Positions 49,171-63,200 of a DNA stretch of 64,000 bases are shown here, one piece after another. Origin of the DNA: Rotaria sordida. Its lineage: Eukaryota > Rotifera > Eurotatoria > Philodinida > Philodinidae. The DNA is taken from the NCBI GenBank assembly GCA_905250125.1, contig CAJNOL010000326.1, positions 95,870 through 159,869 on the forward strand. Reading direction: 5' to 3'. Each line of letters begins with the position of its first letter. The first letter of the stretch is position 1. The notes under the pieces are model-generated. The model saw only the letters and a list, made by a program, of their open reading frames with translations. It searched no databases and was not told the DNA's origin. A program made the translations under genes and the position numbers.

Positions 49171-51003
49171 ATGTCAATCGAATCGACTTTATTAACAAAG
49201 AAGAGTTTTAAAAATATTCAAAATCAACATAAATTTGTAAGATAATTCTTAAGAATTATTAACATGTAACTATACTTATTAAAAATCATAGGAAAATATA
49301 ATAGAATCTTCAAATGATGATGAAAAATTATTATCAAAAAAAGAAATTGAATTTCTTTCAGTAAACTATTTAAAAACAGAAAAAACTTTTTTTTTATTTT
49401 TATTAAATGATTAAAATTTTAGTTCAATCCTCCAAATGTTAATATTCCATTAACATCACAAAAATCTAGATTTAATAAAGAAATACAATCACAAGTAAAT
49501 ATTATATCTTCATCCAAAAAAATACAATCAATAATGAATACTATCGATCATCAAGAAATGACGATACTAGTGAGAAGAATTTTGATTATTTAACATGGAG
49601 ATGTGATTAACTTTTTATGGGCATGTCATTAATCAACCGTATTTTTACATTGTTTTCTATAATTTACTTTCTTTTGCTTCTCTATGAGAAGATTACATCA
49701 TTTTACTTCTTATCTGATAACAACTAAACAGAAATATTCTAATCTGATATCATCGAACGGTTTTATAACATCGAAATTACATGAGTAATAAATCAAAAAG
49801 ATAAAATAAAATTTGACAGAAAATCTTTACATAAAAACAAATATATAATTAAAAATTAATAAAAATTTTTCTTTCTATCCGATATTGTGTTCATCAGTGA
49901 TTGTATTTTTTTTTCCTGACTGATCACATCTGTAAAAACATTAGCTTATTTGTCATTGACAAACTCGATTAATGGTCATAAGTGAATAATCAATACTATT
50001 GATTAGGCATCTAACCGTGAACAACATCTTTCACCATTATCACCAGTTATCGTTCAAGAACAACAACTATCAGTGGTACCAAGATATGTTCGTGATGAAC
50101 AACAATCATTGTCATCAAAAGTTCCAATCGAACATTTAATTATTAACACAAATAAAATAGACACTCTATCTTCCGTAATCCGTTTTGAACAGCCATTATC
50201 TCCATCTTTTTCACAACTAATTCCAGATCCTATTATTAATGATAAACAGACACCAAACAGAATTTTTAATGAAAAAAATTCTATACATTTTACATATCCG
50301 TCTCAACTTAATACAATAACACCTGTATGAATTCAATTAAAAATTCTCTTATGAAAACATTAATCTAGCTTTTTTTTCTTTTTCTAAGATTGATTCTTCA
50401 TTAAAAACAAATTCCGATTCTATCCATGATGATTTATCATCATCAAATAATATACATTACTATCAAATCAGTACTATATTCACTTCAATAAGCACATTTA
50501 TTATGCATCAAAATGAAGTTATTGGTCAGACACCTATTTCTGATCGTTTTCTTTCAGACACGATTTTCATTATTTTAATTACAACTCTTACAATTATTAT
50601 TTTATTCTTTTGTTTGGGTCTCTTTTGTTTATGTCGTCGTACAAATAAACGTAATATATCACCATCATTTGATGGTGCTAGTTATATAGGATTAAATGAA
50701 CATTCATTAGATATACCAATGGATAATTATCAACAACAAATATCTAAATATGAAAATGATATTTCTTATATAAATGATATTCCATCATCATTGATGCAAA
50801 CAAAATCATCAATCAATCATCCATCATTGATAAATAATGATAGAATTTCTTTACATAATACAATAAAACATAAATCTAAAATAAACGAAAAAAAATTAAA
50901 AAAAAAACGACTTGGTAATTGTTGTTGTTGTTATAATTCAAAAAAACAATCTTTATCAACAAAAATTAATGAACGAAATCGAATGAGAAGAAACGAAATA
51001 TAA
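49171..51003 (+). CDS. Single-pass membrane protein, about 404 aa, unrecognised
   Basis: Not recognised. Five exons: 49171-49236, 49292-49360, 49423-49569, 50007-50324, 50389-51003, all phase 0 with clean GT-AG ends. The first about 240 residues are polar, rich in Ser, Gln, Asn and Ile, without Cys and without a signal peptide. A single membrane helix follows (IFIILITTLTIIILFFCLGL, in the last exon at about 50563-50622), then a Cys-containing stop-transfer (F-C-L-C-R-R) and a cytoplasmic tail of about 130 residues. The tail has Tyr sites, a Lys-rich patch and a C-C-C-C-Y cluster near the end. The start at 49171 is tentative; a missing upstream exon could supply a signal peptide. Membrane-proximal Cys suggest palmitoylation, by inference only. 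Confidence 0.6.
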
Positions 51004-54000
51004 TTTACATGTTACGATTATTTATTTTTGTATCAAAGAACAAAAGAAAAATAACATAAAATAGATGCTAAAAGGTTTCAACTCTTTTTTTCTTTCTTTT
51101 AATTCATTAATTACTTTTATTTTAACTTTCAAGTTTTTGTTTTGTCACATATCAATCCTATTGATTGAACTCTCTAACATGTGTGACCGTTAAACATCCG
51201 GTCGACCTCACGTTCATATACAAAGACAAACAAAGAAGCAAAAGAAAAAGTGAAACTAATAATTTACGGCAGACTTCCTTTTTTTCTCCCTCTCTCTTGT
51301 CATCAAACAAGATGTTGACCTTCTTAAAAAACTATCAAGTGATGAGTATATATGTGTAACAGTAGTAAGTATCACTTATGATTTGTTTGTATGAAAATTA
51401 AAAACCATTTTTCTTCATTTTATTTTAATTTTGAACAAATAAATAATCAACCATGATTTGATTATTGTATGGTACATTTACTTTTTTTTTTCTCACTCTT
51501 TCCTTGAATTGATTGACAATATATGGGATAGAGTTGTGGATGGTCGCCATCTGTTTGCTTCTTCCTTACTTAGATATTTGATTCTTTCTCATTTTTCTTT
51601 GGTGTGCAAAATGTCAATTGAGCGGTCGTAACTATACAAGCTAATGTTAGTTAGACCCGTTCACAATCGATCATCACTCAGCATGCAACATATACTAAAA
51701 TTGATAGTCACATACAAGATCAGGTGTCTTTTTCTTATTTCTATATTAGAGAACTCTGTGATTCCCAAGAGAAATGACAAAGATAGAGACATTATCGTTT
51801 TTTTTTCTTTCGAACTCTAACACTTCATTTGCTTACAAATACATACATATACACGCACACATATGTTGCTTTAATCATCATCATGCAAGCAATCCAACCT
51901 TGACCCTAAACAATCTTCACGGCATGTACAATGATTTATGATGATTGTCCACCGGTCATCACAAGCAATCACTTTATGCTAATTGACTTTTTTTTTTCAC
52001 ACTGTCTATTATCACATCACCTGCCTATCTATGGACATATGTCGGTAAAATTCATGCTGTGACATTGAATTTGATGATCACTACTTTTTGAGAGATTCAC
52101 TTCATACAAATTCTAGTAATGGTGCCGGTCTACAAATGTATAACAAATGCATAGGTATATACATAATCGGTGAACATCAAAAAAAAAAAAAAAAAAAAAA
52201 AGAAAAAAAGAAGAATAGATGCTCATGTTCACTCATTTTTGCGCTTATTCGCTCGTGCGCAAGAGCCTTGCGTAATCTTATCATCATCGAACATAACGTA
52301 TGTCCTTGATAGTGCAAGCATTCGCATAGGCTTCGTAAAACGAAGTTACAAAGGCAATCGGATATATACGTCGTATAGGATTATAAAGCGATGCTCCTCA
52401 ACCATCACCATACTAAATTCATTATTATTGCATCATAAACCCGCATATGTTACTTTAACGGTTAACGTACGTATCTCATTCTTATTCTTATTCTTCTTCT
52501 TTTTTTTTTTTTCTTCAGATTCTCTCATATTTTACTATCATATCATGAAATTGACCCTCGACCGACTAACTTCTTTTCGTCGATTTTTTTTTCTGTTGAT
52601 GACGATAGTGAGCGATGAATGAGATGAAAAATAAAAAAAGAAAGAAGTGCTTAGTTAAGTGCTTATTTAGTTGTACAATTGAGAAGCCTGTGTTCATAAT
52701 GGAATTCGTTAAAAAGTAGACTAGTGAATGAAATTAAAACATGCACAAAAATTTATTTTGTCGTACTAGACTTTTAAATGAACTCGAATGAAACAAAAAG
52801 AAAAAAGGTTTCACAAACATGTACATAAAAAAAAAGACGAATGCCATTTTACTGTCAATATTATTATGAATTTCATGACGAGAAATTAAATTATGTGTAC
52901 AAAGAAATTATATTGAAAACAATAAGTTAAATGACTTTTCTAATTTCATAATAAAGTAATCTGAAGGATTATTAAAAATGATTATTATCGTTAGATATTC
53001 AATCTAATAGAAAAAAAAAAAGAAAATTCAACAGTACTCATTAAAAATTTCATGCGTGTTCATAGTTTGAAACAACTAATGTAATCAAGCTTTTCACACT
53101 AGTTTAATCACTGAACAGGTGATAAATATGACACATGCAATGTTATATCCCTAAGAGAAATGTGTGACTAACAAGGAAATTATCATCTCACATCATGACG
53201 TTCTTGTATTAATAGATAGATATCGATACTAAGATATATTGTTAGTTTTTCGTTATCCATTATTGCTTACACTATAATTCATATATATCATATGTATACT
53301 AGTCAATCAGTAAGTGGTTATAATATGAGACTATGTATAATATAAAACATTCGTTGTTCTTGCATGCTTTTGTTTTATAGGTAAACAAAGCAATAGCAGA
53401 CATAGAATTTCTCATGTTCAATGGATGTCTGAACAATCGATGTATATATATATATAGTACGAGGGAAAGAGAAGAAATATGAAACGATAGTATGTGTGAC
53501 GCGACTAACATACCGATAAAGATGTCTCGTTCAACCCTATTCAATGGATCAAGGTGACCCATCCGAATAGAATGAAAGTAGTAATTTGCTCGACACGCGT
53601 CTTATTAGATAGTGCATATATTTATTGCACATCGACGCACGCAAAAAGACAGTAACAAGATAGGAGAAGATGGTCATGTCGACGTGTTCGTCCATCATCA
53701 TCGTCATTGGTCTATCGATGTCTGTTCTCAATAATAATTTGACATTGTATATGTCTATTGAAAAAAAATATTCATATAAAACATAAAATAAAGTCTTTTT
53801 TGTATGAAAAGAAACCTGTATTGGTACCCGTTTTTATTCTTTCTTCGATTGAACTAGATATTTGCCGAGATATGATTTGTATTCCTAATTAGCTCATTGA
53901 CACATACCGCCAGCATTTTTCTCTCTTTCGCTTTAGTTGCTTCACATATTCCGTATAGAGAAAGAGAGAGAGAGAGACAGCAGCACGAGAAGAAGAAGAA

Positions 54001-54320
54001 TAAAAATGAGAAAGAATAGAAGTTGAACAAAACGGGCGACGATAGCAAGCCGGTCGTCGATGTATTTTTCTCTTCTCTTCTCCCTCTCTCTCGCGCGCTC
54101 TCTTTCTTACAAACGAACAATTGTCCAGTTCATCGCCGGTCTAGTATACACACATCTTTTTTTTTCTTTCTCATTGGAATAGATGAGTGTGTATACATAT
54201 GTGTCTTGAGATTTTGATAATGGCACTGCATTTTCTCTCTTTTTTTTTTGGTTTTGTTTTTAGATTTTATATTTATCTTAAAAAGTTTTTCGAAATCATT
54301 TTTTTTTAATCTTCCTATGT
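51004..54320. other. Intergenic upstream of cadherin
   Basis: 3.3 kb without a supportable gene. It has an A tract of about 22-24 bases at 52178-52201, a pyrimidine tract near 52470-52515, and at 53955-54110 a purine-rich run (GAGA) followed by a CT-rich run, which can pair. The open frames across these tracts are low-complexity artefacts. A splice acceptor-like TTTTTAG ends at 54263. Confidence 0.6.
54247..54263 (+). promoter_or_regulatory. Candidate splice acceptor before cadherin start
   Basis: A long T-rich tract ending in TTTTTAG lies 58 bases before the cadherin ATG. It may be a 5'UTR or spliced-leader acceptor. Confidence 0.4.
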
Positions 54321-57300
54321 ATGTCTTCATTACATATCTCAATAATTTTTACTTTATTGACAATTATAATTGCCGATAATAAAACGTTTTATTTTACAAA
54401 ATCACATTATGAATTATGGTGTCAAGAAAATATTCTATCAAATTCATTATTTCTCTATCCAAATCGAATACCAATAGGTATTTATCGTACATCAAATATT
54501 AAATCTGTTACATATTATCTTGTTGATGATAACAATAATGGTTTATTTCAAATAAAAACAAAACGTTTAGCAGACTTTTATTTTCTTATTATTAATATAA
54601 CACGTCCATTTGATATTAATAGAGAATATCAAGATGTTTATACACTTCGTATTGAAGCAAATATTATAACGATACAAGAAAATCTAACTGAGCAAACAGA
54701 AGTAAGAGTTTTATTTTATCAAAGTTATAAAACTTTTTTCTTTTTACACTCATTGTCCTAAATAGGTTCGTCTTTATGTTGCTGATTCAAATGATAATGA
54801 TGGAGTATTTGATATGGATATCTATGAACAAAATTATACTCAAACAATTGAAATTGATCAATCACTTATACAATTTCATGCAAGTGACGCTGATGAAATT
54901 CAACATGCACAAATTTTTTATGAATTAGCATCGTCATTAAATGAAACATTTTCTTTACATCCATATACAGGTGAATTATATATAATAACAAAAGAAAATT
55001 TAAAATCAACATATGAATTTGATATCTATGCATATGATCGTTATCGTAAACGTCTTGTTGATAATAATATGAAAACTCGAACACATGTTAAATTAAATTT
55101 TTATCAATTAAATTTTTTAAATAATAATATTTCATATGAAAATTTTCAAACAATATTTAATCAAACAATAAAATATGAAAATTTAATATCAATATATGAT
55201 ATTGAAATATATGAAAGAAAATCATTTCATTTATTAAATATTCATCAACCAATATTAACAATAAATATAAAAAATTTTAATGAAAAATTTTTTGAAATTT
55301 TTTTATTAAAAAATTCATCATTAAATACAAAAAATTTATTTATTTATAAAAATAATATTTATTTAAATAAATATTTAATTGAAGAATATAATTTACAATT
55401 ATTTATTTGTTTTTATAATAATCATTATCAATGTCAATATACAAAATATCGTTATATACCATTTATTGATTTTAATTTTTATCAATTTCATTTTAAACCA
55501 ATTAAAAAAATTTATTTAGATGAAAATTTACCTGTTGATTCATTTATAACACATATACAAATTAATTATAATCAATTATCATATGAACAATTATTAATAA
55601 TTAATTATAAATTATTAAATGATGATATTTATTATCAATTTTATATTAATTCTACAACAGGTATTTTACGTCTTGCTGAACGTTTAGAATATCGTATTTA
55701 TTTACTTGATATACAAGCTAATATACATTTATTTAATCGTCGTTATTCAATTGAAACAACAATTGAAATTCATGTACGTGAAATAAATAAATATCGTCCA
55801 ATATTTCGTAATAATACACCAATTGATTTATTTCAATTACCATATCAATTTGAAGCATATGATTATGATCAAAATAAACAAACAAATGGACGTATAACAT
55901 ATCGTTTATTAAATTGTTTAAATAATTGTTCATTTTATATTGATCCAAATAATGGTATATTAAATATTAAAAAAAATGAAAATTTTAATCGAAATATAAT
56001 TTATTATTTACAAATTATTGCATTTGATTGGGGACAACCAATTAGTTTTCAAAGTATTCTTGATATTCGTATTGATTTATCATTAAGAAAAATCCATAAA
56101 AGATCTTTACAAAGAACACGAGCATATTCAAGACGATGGAGAAAAAAATCAACATCAATTTTATTACCAACAACAAAAACAACATCAACAACAACAATGA
56201 TTACAGAAAAAAGGTTTGATTAAAAATTTCAAAATTTATACTTCATTGAACTTAACATAATAATAACAATAATCATAATCATGTGAGAAAATCCTTCTGC
56301 CTTTTCCTCTATATTCAATAATGATTATAAAGCAAAGTCATAGAGAGAAGGGAAGAAAGAACAGCTGTTAGTACAATCCCTACGGGATTAAAATATGCTA
56401 CACAATGTAGCTCAATGTTGTTAATCATACGGAAATTGTTTTATTCTATTTATTTTAGGACACATTGCTTTACCATCATCTCCAGAACTACAATAAGGAA
56501 GTAGTTCATATATTCTAACGAGGCGTTAATCTCTGATCTTATATCAACAACGTTTATAACAGAAACAACAAAGAATATCCTTGCTTCACTGTATGGAGTA
56601 CTGCTTAGTGGTAGATTCATTAGCCCGATAAATTCCTTACAAACCATGATTGGTTATAGTTCTGAACAGAAGATCAGTCTAACGCAAAGTTCTGACGTTC
56701 AATCGCTTAAGCTCTTTGTACACACTGATTAATCATATACTAGCCACGAGAATAGGTGTTTGTCACAACTTAATCAACATGCTTTCGGCACAGGTGACCC
56801 GAGACAAACAAGTATTTGTGATTTATCTCGGGTCATTCGAAGACTAGCGGTACTACGATTTGTATACGTGCCGAATAACGGCGTCCTTCAGCCATGACGG
56901 ACACGTTCTGATACCTAGTCTAGATCGTGTGTCACGAATAAACTATTCCAATTATTTGCATAATTTATTTTACAATGCAAAATTGAGATTAAAAATTTCC
57001 TTCCGACTGTTATCATCTAGTTTATATAAGAATAAATTTCCGATTTCGTGCTTTTTTTCTTCCTAAGTAGATATGAATAAGATATCCTTTATTCATCATT
57101 ATTTTTAACTTGAATTTAATATCATTAATTATTTTGTTTTTTCTAGTACATATAATATAACATTACCTTCAAATATCGATACTGTTTATTTAAATATTGG
57201 TTTTTATCAAAATTTAACAACATATTATATATCAGAAGATATGGAAATTAATACAATAATTGATCGTTTAAAAATTGAATATGATTCATTTCCATTAAAT

Positions 57301-60211
57301 ATAAATAATGAATATGATAATATATTTTTCTATACAATAAATGATACAAATGTACCATTTATAATTGATCAAAATGAAAAATATTTAAAATTAATTAATA
57401 AAATTGATCGTGAAAAACAAAATAAATATATATTTGAAATTGAACTTAAATTAAAATCAATTTATTCAATTAAATTACAAGAACAATATTATTGTCAAAA
57501 GAAAAATTCATTTATTAATATTCAATATACAAATAAATATTATCAAAAAATGTTAATTATTATTTATATTAATGATATTAATGATAATATACCAATATGT
57601 AATAATTTTCATATAAATATTCAATTAAATGAAAATGAAATTAAAAAAAATCTTTATCAAATTCAAGCATATGATTCTGATTTAGGTAAAAATTTTCTTT
57701 GTTTTAATCAAAATAATAAAAAAAAAAAAAAACAAGAAATCCATTTGTGTTTTTTTTTTATTTCCTATCTTAGGAGAAAATGGTACAATAAGTTATTCTT
57801 TACTTGATTATAATCAATATTTTTCTATAAATCCATCAACAGGTCAAATTGATTGCATAAAATCAATTGATTATGAAGAATATTCATCGATTGATTTATA
57901 TATAATTGCATCTGATCAAGGTTCACAAATTCAACTTCAATCAATATGTACAACAATTCATATTACAATAAATGATATTAATGATAATACACCACAATTT
58001 TTATTAGATAATTATATTTTTAATATTTTTTCTGATATGCCACGTTATTCAATATTTGGTCAAATTAATGCAATAGATTTTGATAAAAATAATCAATTAA
58101 TTTATTCAATTAATACAAATCCATATATAACAATAAATATGTATACAGGTCATTTACGTATAAAAAATACTTTACATCGTTTAATTGATCAAATATTAAA
58201 TATAACTGTAGAAGTTTCTGATAGTTTACATCAAAATCAAACATTAGTATCAATTTATATTAAAACATTTCCTGATGCTCAACAACCTATACTTTTATCT
58301 GAACCAGCATATGGTTTAACAATAAATGAATCATTATCTATTGATTCAATAATAACGAATATTTATCGTCGATTTCAAATTCATTCATCATCGATTGATT
58401 TTATTGAAGTAATTCATGATGAAATAAAATTACCATTTTCAATTGATCAACAAGGTATGATGATATTCTCTTTTTTTATTTTCAATCAAAAAAGGATTTG
58501 AAGAAATTTAATACACATTCAAATTTAATTTTATGATTTCAATTTTGACTAATACGTTGCATTGTTTTTTGACAATTATATTCATTTCTGTCATATCGTT
58601 CGAATACTTATATTATATTAATTCATACATATATATATTTTTTGTCGTCTCAGGATAATGAAACGACAATTAGAATGTCTGCATGCATGCATGCATGCGT
58701 GCATGTATGCGCGTGACCGATGGTGAACATCATTATACAGTCAATTCTAATTTCCTTTCTTTAATCCCTTGTGGTAATGTATGTGGCTACTAACGTCGGC
58801 TCTATGTTGGTTTGATGCATGTCTGAATAGAGATTGCTGTTGTTGTTGTTTTACATGTCATCAATCGATATGCATTGTGAGAATAACAGCTGCTCCTGTT
58901 TCTCACTCATTTCTGCTACTGAATTGTTCTTCATCGGACACTAATTACCCATTGAACTCATACACTAATCGATAGAAGATAAGCGTTAGTCATTATAGAG
59001 AACTTTTAAAAGAACACATGCTCATCAAAAAACAAAAATAGACATTTTTATTGATAACATCTGTTCAATCAAACATATATCTGGAAAACAAAAAGAAAAA
59101 TGAAATCTATTGATATGAGTTTTTAAGAAAATATTTATTTTATCTGATTGAATCTATGAATGTCAAACGATTCAAATTACATGATCAATAAAAGATAATC
59201 TAGTTTAGTAGACAATTTTGATTGATATGATCAAATGACATTCTTTGTTAGAATGAATAAATTTTGTCAAACAAATAAGGTCATCTAATAATTAAACTGA
59301 TTGGATGATTTTTTTTTGTGAAATGACCTTTATAAATAAAGACAAAGAACATGATTTTATGTTTTTCCTATTAAATTATTTATTCTTGTTAGAATAGATA
59401 GAAAGAAAATGAAATTGAAATTTTTCCTTTAAGAATATATTCAATGTATATGTTAGAATGTGATAAAAATAAATTAATATTAACACATCAAAACTACTGT
59501 CACATTGTAAATTGTGATATGAACGAATTTTTTAAATGCAAAAAAAAACATTTGATTTTACTCATAAAATCATAATATTCATGTAGAGATGTACACCATT
59601 ATTGCCCTACTCATCAGTGTACGTGAGATTCCAATAGGATACAGACAAAGTTTACCTAGCTCGTCTCTAGATGATCTGTAAAACATTTCTATAATCTATG
59701 TTTCATTTGGTATAGAACAAAAAATTCACTAAGATTAAAGATATTCTTGTCCATAAAAATCTTCACTAAAGTTTTGTCTTATTTGATTTAAAAGCATTCG
59801 ATTAAGAGAGTATCATAAAAGAAATTGAAGTATTTCAAGGAAAATTTGTCTATAAAAATTCATGTTTGATTTAAGGTTATCTTCGTTTAACACAATCTTT
59901 AATTGGTTTATCTCTATCATCATATTGGCTTCCAATACGTTTAACACGTTATCGTGCACATCCACCACATACATTTATTCATATACATATATCAATTCGA
60001 CAAGAAAATTTTTATTTACCACAATGTATAGATACATATCAAAGTGTAAAAGCATACGATTATTCAATTGAATATCCATTTGCACGTATTGAAGCAAAAA
60101 CATTAAATAAAAATTCATTTATTGAATATACAATTATTGATAATGATAAAAATGATAAAATATTTTTTATTGATAAACAAAAAGGTTTTGTACAATTATC
60201 ATCAATAATAC

Positions 60212-60246
<35 letters not shown>

Positions 60247-63200
60247 CGTCGATTAAAATCAGATTATTTATTAACAATAAATGCATTAGATAATCAATAT
60301 AAATTATCAGTTAATTGTTATTTAAAAATTCATCTTATACGACGACATCAATTAATGCCAAAATTTCTTTCATCATCTATTTATAATATTGATTTACCTG
60401 AAATTCAATATCATAGTGGACGAATACGACAACGTTTATTTCAAATAATTGCATTATTAGATAATCATGTTTATGATAGAAAACTTGAAGTACGTTATAG
60501 ATTTGTTGATTCAAATCAACATTTTATTATTAATCGTCAAACGGGTTATATTGCTGCAAAACAACCATTAAATCCTTATACAATATATGAATTTCAAGTA
60601 AGAAATTTTCAAAAATTTAGGTTCTTTTTATTTTTTCAGATAAGATTATAACATAATAATATGTAAAAAATGTAATGTAAATTATTTTGTTAACCTTAAC
60701 ACGATTATTACTTGGGATTCATGTGAACTCCATGGGATAAAATAAATATAACATATAAAGTTGTTATTAGTTTATCATAAACATATGAAAACTTAATTAC
60801 AAGAAAAACAAAAGCAGTTAGTTTAAACTATATTTATCTAGTCTTTTTTTTTTGTCATGGTTATATCATTTGTCTATTTTTGAGGCGTTTGAAATCATGC
60901 ATCAATATTCACATCTATATATTGAACTGCTCTACATAAGAAGAACAATTACGTACGATCGATTGATATTATCAATGTACTGTACTAAGTGTTCCTAATG
61001 CATACTTAAATGGACAAGGTTCGATAAAATGTTATGAATGCATAATATACTAATGAGTCACAATGAAGTACGGGCGAACTTCGGATAGTTCAACAAGTGT
61101 TCATATACACTTCCGTGATGATATCTAAATGATATAAATAATAATTGGAAACAACTATCAGATATTATTAACAGATAGTCTACTAGTTGGTACTTGAATA
61201 TTATCTGGAAGATAAGCGATTTCATCTAATATTGTATACTGATAATAGTATGATAAAACTCGATAGAGTCCATGTGGATCTCAAGTGATTGTATCAGATT
61301 AAGTCAATCTAATATATGAAAAATTTTCGATTAAAATTAAAGATTAGGAGATATATATTGATTTCTATTTGTTTAGGTTCAAGCATTTACAGTTGCACAT
61401 CAAGATGATATATTATCTGATGGTAATGAAAATGATCATGATGATGAAAATTCCTATCAAGGTAAATGGCGTATAGTTTCACCACGTAAAATTTTACCAA
61501 TAAAAATTCGTATATTACCAATGATATCACTTAAGAAATCGTTATTATCAACAATTGATTCAACAATAAATATTGATTTATTAAAAACAACTGAAGTTGG
61601 TACAACAATTTTACATCTTGGATTAAATAATCGTTATAATAATACACAATGGTTTATTATGATTGGACATATACGTTATACAAGATATTTTCATGTAGAT
61701 TTTCAAACAGGTCATTTAATACTTATACGTCCTATTGAAGAATTAATACATCAAATAAATCTAATTGAACTTCGTATTAATGTAACTAATGATTGGATTA
61801 ATATGAATACAATTAAAGTATAAATATTTGAAAATATATATATATGTTTTTGTAAATTTTTTATTTTTATTTATTTTAGGTTATTATTCGTATTATAAAT
61901 AATCAAATACCAATTATTGAATTTTCTCAAACTGATTATTATAGTTCAATATCAAAAAATATTCCAATTGGTGCTGAAATAGCACGTTTAACAATTGAAA
62001 ATCCATCTGATGATTGTATATATTCAATTGATTCAGTTGAAAAAATAAAATCTTATGATTTATTTCGTATTAATACATATACTGGTTCAATAACTGTTAG
62101 TAATTCATTAGTTAATTCTCAAAATCATAAACATTTATTAAAAATTATCTATCGTTGTGAACATAATTATCATATAGCACATACACATTTACATATAAAT
62201 ATACTTGATGAAAAAAATTCATTAAATCAAACAAATAAATTATTTCGTTTTAGTCAAGATAATTATTTAATTATATTTGAAACTTCATTAATTAAAAATC
62301 GTAAAAAATATTTAATAAATTTTGAATTAATTAATAATAATGATCATCGAATAAAAATAAAACCTGATGCTAAAATTCTTGAAGGTAAAATTTTTTTTTT
62401 TTTTCTATCAATTTATCAAACAAATATTTGCAACATGTAAATTCCTCATTAGGGTCCGCATAGTTCAAACTTCAAAGAGATTAATCAATTGAAGGACTTC
62501 CCTTGTAAATCTTTATAAGATATGAATCTTTAAAAGAAATACATACTGAATAAATTTGTCTATGGAAAAGAAAGTATACCTTGAATGTTCCATATCTCTC
62601 GAAGAGACTTACGAGGTTACATCTTCAACTGTCGAATGTTCCTGTTAGTCAAGAGGTATGATCGTTTCACTAATTTTTCAGCCTATCCGTTGCTTTATGC
62701 CAAAAAATCAAATTAAATGGTTTTAATCTGAAGTTTTGCTTAAAGTTAGGTCTCATGATCCTAAGAATATTCCGAAAGTTTCAACCAAAACCAATGTTCT
62801 TTTCTTGAGTTATTACATTTTAAAGCGAACTCGATTTTTGAGTCATATGTATGATAAGTGTCTAGTTTTTGAAAACTAGATAACTGAAGTAAGGAATATT
62901 GGTTTTTCGCTGAAGTTTTTAAGACTGAAACCAAGTAATATGATTTTTTGCCGCATACCTGCGGATAGGTTGAAAAATCAGTGAAACGTTCATAACTGTT
63001 GCCATGGGAACGAACCGTTCTAGAGTTTTCTTAGCCTCACTGATTTCCACGCATAGCCGAAATATAGAGTCGAACGATGTCCAGCAGTTGGATATGTTCC
63101 CTGGTTAGTCTGAAAAATTCTGAAATTTTTTATATAAGTTTGTCTCGTGAAGTTTTTGGTTGGGCCAAGTTTGAGATCGAAATTCAATAATATGGTTTTA

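Noticed and set aside
52088..52622. Overlapping open frames of 73 and 150 residues
   Set aside because: Both begin at or run through a poly-A tract and contain poly-Lys and poly-Phe artefacts.
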